The position numbers were made by a program, and so were the translations under genes. From Sambucus nigra (Eukaryota > Streptophyta > Magnoliopsida > Dipsacales > Adoxaceae), in NCBI GenBank assembly GCA_949130495.1, contig OX422217.1:573782606-573846605 (forward strand): a DNA stretch of 64,000 nt, read 5' to 3'. Positions 56,719-64,000 of this stretch are shown here, one piece after another (the stretch's first letter is position 1; each line of letters begins with the position of its first letter). The notes beneath the pieces were generated by a model. The model did not search any database. It had not been told where the DNA came from and worked only from the letters and a program-made list of their open reading frames with translations.

Positions 56719-57070
56719 AGATATGAAGGGAGTTATATTTGACACGATTGCCCGGGGTACATTAGTTGGAAGGAGGTGCCATATGATCTCAAGTTAGCTG
56801 TTTGGGTGACACTACAGGTAATGTATTTATATTTATATTTATATGTCAATTTCAATTTCGATTTTGATTTCAATTTATATTTATATTTATATTTATATTT
56901 ATCTATATTTGTGGGGAGGATACTAATTTTACTTTATTTTATTTCAGGGGACAGGGAGTGGCCCTGGGGGTAGGCCACATAGGCTCGATACTTATGTGGC
57001 TCTTCGGACGAGAAAAGAAGGATAAGGAGGTGTCCCCTAGCGTCGCGGTACAAAATCTCTTTTCTAGCTA
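56719..57070 (+). pseudogene. CACTA 3' coding remnant (Transposase_24-like)
   Basis: Plus-strand sequence 56755-56818 reads GYISWKEVPYDLKLAVWVTL, like the W..VP...K..VW..I pattern of the second CACTA protein (Transposase_24 / TNPA-like group). An AT repeat-rich intron (56819-56946, ending TTTCAG) and a short basic exon (RPHRLDTYVALRTRKEG) follow. It is a remnant only. Confidence 0.4.
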
Positions 57071-57269
57071 AATAGTTTTTAGATTTGAGATAATTGATGG
57101 TGATGTTGTTTCTTCTTAAATAGTTTCTATTTTGAATGTATATTTGCATTATCTCTAGTTTATTTGGATATATGATGTTTGAACAGGTACAACGTTGCTA
57201 TAACATGTGCAAATATACTGCTGGGCAGTGACAGTGGCCATACTGCCCAACAGATTTTTTTTAAATTAT

Positions 57270-57520
57270 GCCCGGAATTATCACGGTCATTGACCATGAT
57301 AATTTTTTTAAAAAGCGTCAAGGCTTTGTCACGGTTATATACTGTGACTAAACGTGTCACGGTCAGGGACCATGACATGACTGTGACAATTCTAACGAAC
57401 TTGTCACGGTCAATGACCGTGACACGTCCGTGATAAAGAACGTTGTCTCTCCCCGAATTTTCACGGTCATTGACCTTGACAAGTTGAACTTGTCAAGGTC
57501 AATGACCGTGACAATTAGAA
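57270..57520. repeat. Right subterminal repeats of the CACTA element
   Basis: Copies of the same TCACGGTCA(A/T)TGACCGTGA palindrome as at the left end (perfect at 57404-57422), in a 250-bp cluster before the right terminus. Confidence 0.85.
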
Positions 57521-57537
57521 GATTTGGTGTAGTGTTT

Positions 57538-58600
57538 ATATCCATCATAAGGTCAATGGAAGAAGCTTAAAGGCTTGAGATTAATTGAAAAATAGTAGAC
57601 CTTGTCTATTTAATGGATGAATCTTAAAGGATTATGATTATATAGTTTAATTGTTGAAGAATTTTACTTAAAGAATTCTATATCTTATATGTTCAATCGA
57701 GTAATTATCATCAATTTGTCTTGGTGATCTTCTTGTTGTGGAAGAATGTTTTTGTATCCATTGACTTTATATCTAATGACACTTTTCCTAGTCATAATGT
57801 CTAGAATGTCATTTATTGGATAGTAGACTCAAAATGAATATCCTAAACTAAACTATACACTTAATTATTTGTGGCTGAATATGTTGATGAATATGGATTT
57901 TTAATTTAAGTGACACACACACACACACACACACACAGCGAGAGAAAGATGTATACTTTGTTTATTGTGTTTCTTGCAATCCTTATTAATGTCTCATTTC
58001 ATTGATATTAATTTCTTTCAGTTATTTTAGAGTTGTACTATAAAGTTGTCACTTTTAATCTGGTTAGATAATTTGGTTACACCCTGGGCCAATCCCAGGC
58101 TATTTTTGATATTTTAGTGTGTACTAAACATTAAATAATTTTTACTTGTATCGCTTCTTATTTCAAGTTTTGATCGAATTTCTATTAGATAGTGAAAGAA
58201 ATAGATAAATATGTATTTGAAAGTAATTTATGACTATTCTTTAACAATAATAACAAATCTTATATCTACTAAACCTTTGCTCCTAAAGATATCCCTGAAG
58301 GATCTTCTCTCCCTTCAAATTAACTTGTATTATGACAAGTGTTGATTTTATTATTTTGTTTATGATGAGAAAACTAGTTTAAACTCATCTCTTAGTTATG
58401 AAGTTTTATTTATTTTTGAGATTCATTGTGACATGAACAGTAGCAGATTTATGTTTTGGATATAATATAACATCTTTTAATTATGTGTATATACTTAATT
58501 TTTGCTTTATTTATTTCATTATTTAATATAATTTGCAAGGAAATATTTGTAGCGGAAATACTATTATTATTAATGTGTTTTTTTCCCCAACCAAAGCAGT
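57538..58600. other. Gene-free stretch
   Basis: AT-rich, with a (CA)n microsatellite at 57912-57938. No gene was recognised. Confidence 0.5.
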
Positions 58601-59023
58601 AGTCTTTTGCAATGAAAAAACAAGTTGCAAAAATACTTCGGTAATGAATAATGACTATTAGTATGGAATTTTATCCATTGCAAAATATCTTTTGCAACGA
58701 AAAAAATGTTGATATGATGATTATTATTTGCAACCTAAAGTGTCTTTTTTGCAACGAAAAAAGTGTTATAATATTCATTGTAAAATATTTTTAGTCAAAA
58801 TATGAGAACTTTATGTAATGTAAGCGCTTTTTTTCCAATGAAAATTTTTGTTGCAACATATTTATAGCGATAATGACAAACTTTCTTGCATAAGATCTAT
58901 AGCATATTGGCTAGTACGAGGAACGTTGCAAGGAAAATAAATCATTGCAAAAGGTTTTTTGCAATGAAAATATACATTTTGCAACTATTTCTTTCCTTTA
59001 TAAAATCTATAATTATTGTAGTG
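58600..59023. mobile_element. Right end of a second, truncated CACTA-like element
   Basis: The sequence ends ...ATTATTGTAGTG (complement CACTACAATAAT) and is filled with 'ttgcaacgaaaaa' and 'ttttgcaa' subterminal repeats, at least eight within 400 bp. No left terminus of this type was found in the window. Confidence 0.5.
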
Positions 59024-59185
59024 GCACTCATTCAATTATCTTTCATATAACACACAAATATTATTACAAAGGAGAAAACACTCTTACGACTTAACTTCTA
59101 ACAACCCCTACTAATAAGCCATGCTTATTATCTTCCTTGTTATCTGATGATGGTAATAACTCAACGATGATGGGTATTTATACAT

Positions 59186-59456
59186 GTGACACCTCGTATT
59201 TTTCAGTATTTATTATTTAATTAATTCGAGTAATTTAAGATTATAAATTTGTCGCAGTTTAATTGAATTAATTATTATGTGTTTATTCAATTATTAATAG
59301 GAGAGAGATAATGATTTATATAAACGGTTAGTAAATAATATGCGACTATTATTATATGTCGAAGTGAGTTAAACGACGGGATTTTATTTTATCTCAATCA
59401 GGAGTCAGTATAGACTATTTGAGGTCGAGATAAGACTTTATTGTAGAGTAACTCGG
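59186..59456 (+). repeat. 5' fragment of a gypsy LTR related to the next one
   Basis: It begins TGACACCTCGTATTTTTCAG, resembling the start of the adjacent LTR (TGTAATACCCCGTAATTTTG), with a similar spacing of following words. It ends where the complete LTR starts. Confidence 0.5.
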
Positions 59457-62362
59457 TGTAATACCCCGTAATTTTGTGATATTTATTTATGGGATTAATT
59501 GGAAATTAATCTGGATTAAAATACTAACGAGATGCGAGTTGGTATTTGATTTTAAATGAGTATATATGGCTATATATGAATGTTGAATTATTAAATTTGT
59601 CGTGAGATTGATATACGGCAATTTGGGAAATTTTGTTGAGACGCGTGTGACAGTCGCGTCAGGAATATTATTATTTAATTAAAAAGTGAATTTTATTTCT
59701 ATTAACCGTATGGTCGTTTTTAGTACGCCAATGCATCCAGGAGGGTCGAGATAGTCAGAAAACACTAGCCGGGGGTTTAGTTTTGGTCCCGGGGTATTTT
59801 TAGGCCATGTCGGCAACATATAAGGGTAGTTTGGTAATTTTGGATTTTTGGGAATTAAAACCCACGAAAATTAGGAATTAATATCTGATTTGGCAATTAC
59901 CCACTAAACCCACTAATAACCTATTGGGCTACGGAGGTTATTGGAATTGGTTCCAAAAGAGTTCCTAAGCCAAACCCTAGCCACCATTGTCTTTGGAGAA
60001 GAAGGCTTGTAGAGAGAGAAGAGAGGAGAATTCTGCAGAGAGAGAGAGAGAATTGCTCATCAATCCATCATCAAATTCAGAGATATACATAAGGCAAGTG
60101 GTTTAATTTCGTTTATTACAAAGAATGTTTCTTCCATGCGTAGGAAATTGACAGAATTTGTATTGTTCTCGGGAGTTTGATAAAAACCCATTAATTGGAA
60201 TTAGAACTTGTATTTTGATGAAAGGATTGCATGTAGAATTGTGTTAGGAGGATTATTCTGATGAAAATACACCTTGTTCATAACAAAAACGGATTTAATT
60301 ATACCCATTGGTGACTTTAAAATTTTAGGGTTCATGTTCATGTGATTTGGGGATAAATGGAGGGATTTGATGATTCAATGATGTTTAGGAAGAATTGGCT
60401 CTATATAAACGTTAATATATGACCTAAGTATGTTTAGGAATGATTAGAACCCATGTACAATTTTTGGATTGATGTTTAAATGAGATTAGAGGTGAAGAAA
60501 GTTGGAAAAACGAGATAGGGAAAATCTGGGCTCGAATTTGGCCACTCGTAAGAAGACCAGCCCAGGTCGTTCGAACGAGCTCGTTCGAACGAGCTTCTAA
60601 CGAGTTGACCATTGAATTATAACGAGGGTGATGTTCGTTCGATGACTTCGTTCGAACGAGATCTCGTTAGAAAGCCCACTTTGTTCGAATATACTCTCGT
60701 TCGAACAGCCTCGTTCGAACGAGACTTCTAACAAGCTGACAGTTTAGACTTTTTAGCCTGTTTTGATCCCGAGTGTCCCGTAACCTTGTTTATATGTAGA
60801 GATAACACTTCCTTGTGGATTAATTGATGTATTTGGGATCTTTGGGATATAATGAGGAGTAAAACCTAGAAGTGTAGTTCGAACCTAAGGGAAATTATGA
60901 GGTTGGACGTGAGTGTCTATTTCGATGCGAGAACTTGACGGCCTAAATAATTATATTAACTGGGAACATATAAATTGTGTAGTATTATATGTCAGTACGA
61001 GAATGAGAAGTGCACCACAAATAAAAGTATGGTGATTACTAAGATGTGTGCATACTTAGTATATGTATATGATTTTATGTGTATGACATACCTACCATAC
61101 TTGCTATCACGGGAGGTTTACGTTCTCTTAGGGCCTTCTTATCCTTGTGTTTCCCGGATTTAGATTAGTACCTCGAGAACATAGGTCAGAGAAGGACTTA
61201 TTGGGATGTTAATAAGTCTGCTGATCATGGGAGCGCAGGTATGTGCGTGACCCATGTGATGTGACTGTGTTCGCCTCCATTGTTTGTGATTGTTGTTATC
61301 TGAGAACGATTCCTGTGAGATTCGGAATGCGTGATCCTTAAGTACGTGATGTACCAGGATGGATAGTAGAGTATGTGTGCACCGCAGCTTAGTCTCGGGG
61401 TGCTTGTATTGTATATTTATGACGTGAATAATATACACTTAATTAATGGGAACTTTCATGTTGGTATTGTGAATATAATTATGGTAATGTTTTGAGAAAA
61501 CATAACGGGTTAACCGATAGTGAATTGTATTACTAATTGAAAATCTGAGTTTAAGTAAAGCCTCTATTTAATTGATAATGCTATAATGTAATATGGGAAT
61601 CGATTAGTAAGGGGTAGAACTTATTACGGTTTGGTTAGATATGTATGTTATTTAGATGGGTATGGTACGTTAGGAGTGCACATATAGTCAAGAGGTGAGA
61701 ATTTCATGTGAGTGCACGTCCTAACATGTATTTTGCATTTAATGTTTTAATGTTATTAAAACACTTGCTATTTTTAAAATGATTTCCACTTTCGGGCTCT
61801 GACCCATTTGCTTTCAAATCTATTTTTTTGTAAAAACCATTTTAGGTGCCCAGCCACAAGGACACTATGCTTAGGATCCTCATTCAGGTGACGAGATGTA
61901 GCTGTTTGTGGAAGTTACAGGACCTTGCTTGTAGACGCTTCATCTATCTTGACTCTATATTCATCATTTATCAGTTGTAGGGCATGTCGCCCATTTCTTT
62001 TAGAGACATTTCATTTATTTCAGTTATTCAGACTTCTGGCATGTAATTAATTCAGGATTCAGACTTATCATATTATTTTCAGTTGTGGGACTGTTGTGAG
62101 GAGTTTTCCTCTGGACTTATTATTATTTGTTGGTTATTCCATTACTTCTTTATGGTGAATGGATTATGTTGTTCTTCCATTAGTATTTTATTTCATGTTA
62201 ATCAGACTTAATTTAAAATTTGGCAACTTACTTTTTAAATAATAGGTGGTTAGTAATCATTACAATGTTTTCGACAGTGATGCTATTAACTGGACCAACT
62301 TGGCATTTTGTATTAATTTAATAAAGGAGTAGCTACCCGATATTTAATTAGTCGGGGTGTCA
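59457..62362 (+). repeat. 5' LTR (2.9 kb) of a Ty3/gypsy element
   Basis: It starts TGTAATACCCCGTAATTTTG and ends GTCGGGGTGTCA, directly followed by a primer-binding site. The TG...CA ends and the CCCCG/CGGGG terminal inverted motif support the limits. The size suits chromovirus (Tekay-type) LTRs. A cluster of palindromic CGTTCGAACGAG units lies at 60567-60732. Confidence 0.85.
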
Positions 62363-62366
62363 CGGG

Positions 62367-62378
62367 TGGTATCAGAGC
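62367..62378 (+). other. Primer-binding site
   Basis: TGGTATCAGAGC, complementary to the 3' end of initiator-Met tRNA, 4 bp downstream of the LTR. Confidence 0.9.
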
Positions 62379-62548
62379 ATCAGGTTATAGTGTCCTTTAG
62401 GATCTGTACGGCTTATTATGTTTCCGCTGAGCTTTCTTTGACGTAGAGCCCTATATTTTAGGACTGTTGTAATCTTTTGTATGTGCTACATTCTTTAGCT
62501 ATTTTGAGTTTATAACTGCGAACTTATAAACTTTATTCTTGTTTCAGA

Positions 62549-64000
62549 ATGCCTCCATGACGTGCACAAAGGGTTCCCAGGGATACAACGCCAGAACCAC
62601 AGCCCGCACCAGTTCAGGGCACGATGAATGCCGCCGAGGTTGCAGCCATTGTGGCCCAGGCTGTAAATGCCGCACTAGCCGTAGTTCAGCAGGCACCACC
62701 TCAGGCGCCAGTAGCCGCGCCAGTTCAGGCACATGCATTCCCGTCTGCTTGGGAACGTGTTCGAGATGCTTTCCAGAAAGCACACCCACCGGAGTTTGCA
62801 AGTAGCTCCGATGTTATAGTTTTGAGTCAGTGGAGGAAGGATATTCAGAGGCAACTGAGGATGTACGAGTACGCTGAGGTTCAGAAGCAGATACTAGCTA
62901 CCTTTAAGCTAGTGGGGTCTGCACTGCAGTGTAGGGAGTCTATTACCACCGTGGAGGAGAGAGACACTCTCACTATTCAGGAGTTTTGGGTGTGGTTCGA
63001 TCACAAGTACTTTCCGTCAGCTGTTCATACGGAAATGAGGAGGAAGTTGATGAGCCTTCGACAGGAGGGTAAGACTGTGGCCGATATGAGGCCAAATTCA
63101 CTAATCTTCTGAACATTGTTCCGGATGAGATACCAACAGAGGAGAAGAAGATACAGAAATTTACAGACGGGTTGACTTGGAGGATCCGTCAGCATTTGTT
63201 GGGGAACCTATCGTTGGCCACTTATTCTTATGTGGTTAACGCTGCATTGCTCCATTGTCAGGATCACCGCTTTCACATGGCTGAGGGCAAGAGATCGGGA
63301 GAGTCCAGCCATCAGGGAAGGACTGGAGGGCATGGTGACAATGGGGCATAATTGGTTTAGGGGAAGAGACAGGGTGATTAGGGCTCCCAGCAGGGGGATC
63401 ACAAGAGGTTCAGATCGGGAAATTTTAGGTACGGACAAGGAGGTTTCCGGCAGGGCCATCAGGGTCCAAACGGCCATCAGAACCAACAGGGTCATAATGG
63501 TCAACAGCAGCAGTTTCAGCAGGGCCAGGGGAGGAACGGTAACGGCCACCAGGGCCGGGGACAACAGGGACATAGAGGGGGGAACTTCCCGGGGAAGTGT
63601 TTCGTTTGTGGCAAGACTGGCCATAAACGCCAGGACTGTCCTGATAGAGGCAGGGCCCTGCAGCAGCAGTAGGGTGCTCGACATGAGCTACAGAGGCCAC
63701 TTCTTCCACTTGCCCTCCCAGCTCCAGCCCAGGTGCCAGCACTACCAGCCATTCCAGCAGTTCCTGTGCAGCAGGGGCAGTTACAGTATGGACGTGTCTA
63801 TAACGTCCACCAGGCAGCAGCTCCACAGGCACCACCCGCGATTGAGGGTATGTTTCCTATCCATGGTACTATGGGTCGGGTTTTGTTTGATACGGGAGAA
63901 AAGTACTGTTTTATAGCTACACATTTTGCAAAAGCCTTAGGGTTATTAGCCACAGCAGAGAGCACAGTGACGTGTGTGGACTCACCATTGGGGAGTGGGT
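62549..64000 (+). pseudogene. Ty3/gypsy gag-protease, runs off the window
   Basis: The likely start is ATG 62549 (MPP then TGA where the family has Arg). The capsid region is readable from 62624: FQKAHPPEFASSSD, then WRKDIQRQLRMYEYAEVQKQ, then ESITTVEERDTLTIQEF and WFDHKYFPSAVHTEMRRKL. A 1-bp frameshift lies near 63090, after which NLLNIVPDEIPTEEKKIQKF and a Gln/Gly-rich linker follow. The zinc knuckle CFVCGKTGHKRQDC (C-X2-C-X4-H-X4-C) is at 63601-63642. The retroviral-type protease site FDTGE (63887-63901; family DTGA/DSGA) begins near the right edge. At least three stops occur (62558, 63350, 63672). Reverse transcriptase and integrase would lie beyond the window. The long LTR suggests a Tekay-like chromovirus, which a chromodomain downstream would confirm. 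Confidence 0.82.

Larger units (their letters stand above)
51012..57534 (+). mobile_element. CACTA (En/Spm) transposon, both ends present
   Basis: The left end CACTACACCAAAATGG (51012) and the right end TTTGGTGTAGTG (57534) are inverted copies starting with the diagnostic CACTA. The 3-bp target duplication TTT is present on both sides (51009-51011, 57535-57537). Subterminal repeats, a TNP2-type transposase region, DUF4218 and DUF4216 regions and a captured B3 fragment are inside. The transposase has several stops, so the copy is probably non-autonomous, but its ends look mobilisable. Confidence 0.92.

Noticed and set aside
60100..62300. Possible protein gene inside the 2.9-kb LTR region
   Set aside because: Only short frames are present (60424-60612, 60975-61163, 61160-61438) and the region is bounded by LTR ends and a primer site.
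62539..62805. Plus-strand frame reading MFQNASMTCTKG and its antisense
   Set aside because: Wrong frame of the gypsy gag N-terminus; the capsid motifs lie in the frame from 62624.
63208..63835. Minus-strand frames of up to 158 codons opposite gypsy gag
   Set aside because: Antisense of the Gln/Gly/Pro-rich gag linker; composition explains the openness. The plus strand has the zinc knuckle.

Overview
The window is plant nuclear DNA, almost certainly from an AT-rich, repeat-dense eudicot. The evidence is spliced genes with GT-AG introns, a GH3 auxin-conjugase gene, a folD-type terminal exon, a RETICULATA-related exon, plant-specific transposon domains (plant mobile domain, DUF4283, DUF4216/DUF4218) and initiator-Met tRNA primer sites next to LTRs. 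There is no sign of bacterial or organellar gene organisation. The species cannot be named from the sequence.

Only one host gene looks complete: a GH3.9-type acyl acid-amido synthetase on the minus strand (33159 down to 24395, four exons, 589 codons plus stop). Its 4.9-kb second intron is packed with small DNA transposons that keep their target-site duplications. Two host fragments lie to the left. One is a RETICULATA-related first exon with a premature stop (4086-4484). The other is the last exon of a folD-type methylene-tetrahydrofolate dehydrogenase/cyclohydrolase (11657-11887), whose upstream intron was hit by an LTR element.

Everything else recognisable is mobile DNA. 1-1772 (-) is a decayed L1-type LINE. 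4545-7800 (+) is a gypsy-type (Transposase_28) element. 7930-8902 (-) is an LTR element remnant. 9507-11580 is a small LTR element with a CAAAC duplication. 13.5-20.6 kb is a nest of copia and non-autonomous LTR elements, followed by a SINE with a 19-bp duplication (20695-20911). 22078-22312 is a fold-back MITE. 33.6-35.2 kb is a copia gag and leader. 37083-38287 is a decayed hAT element with an 8-bp duplication. 43.36-50.35 kb is a PIF/Harbinger block that also contains a plant-mobile-domain gene and an unrecognised ORF. 51012-57534 is a complete CACTA element (both termini, TTT duplication), which carries an inverted duplication of a captured B3-domain fragment. 59457 to the window end is a Ty3/gypsy chromovirus-like element with a 2.9-kb LTR.

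The most interesting items are the B3-domain hairpin inside the CACTA element, the Harbinger block carrying a plant-mobile-domain gene, and a 107-bp tandem duplication that gives GH3.9 a second, decoy splice acceptor. Coordinates of LTR ends, duplications and splice sites were read by eye. No alignment or database search was run.
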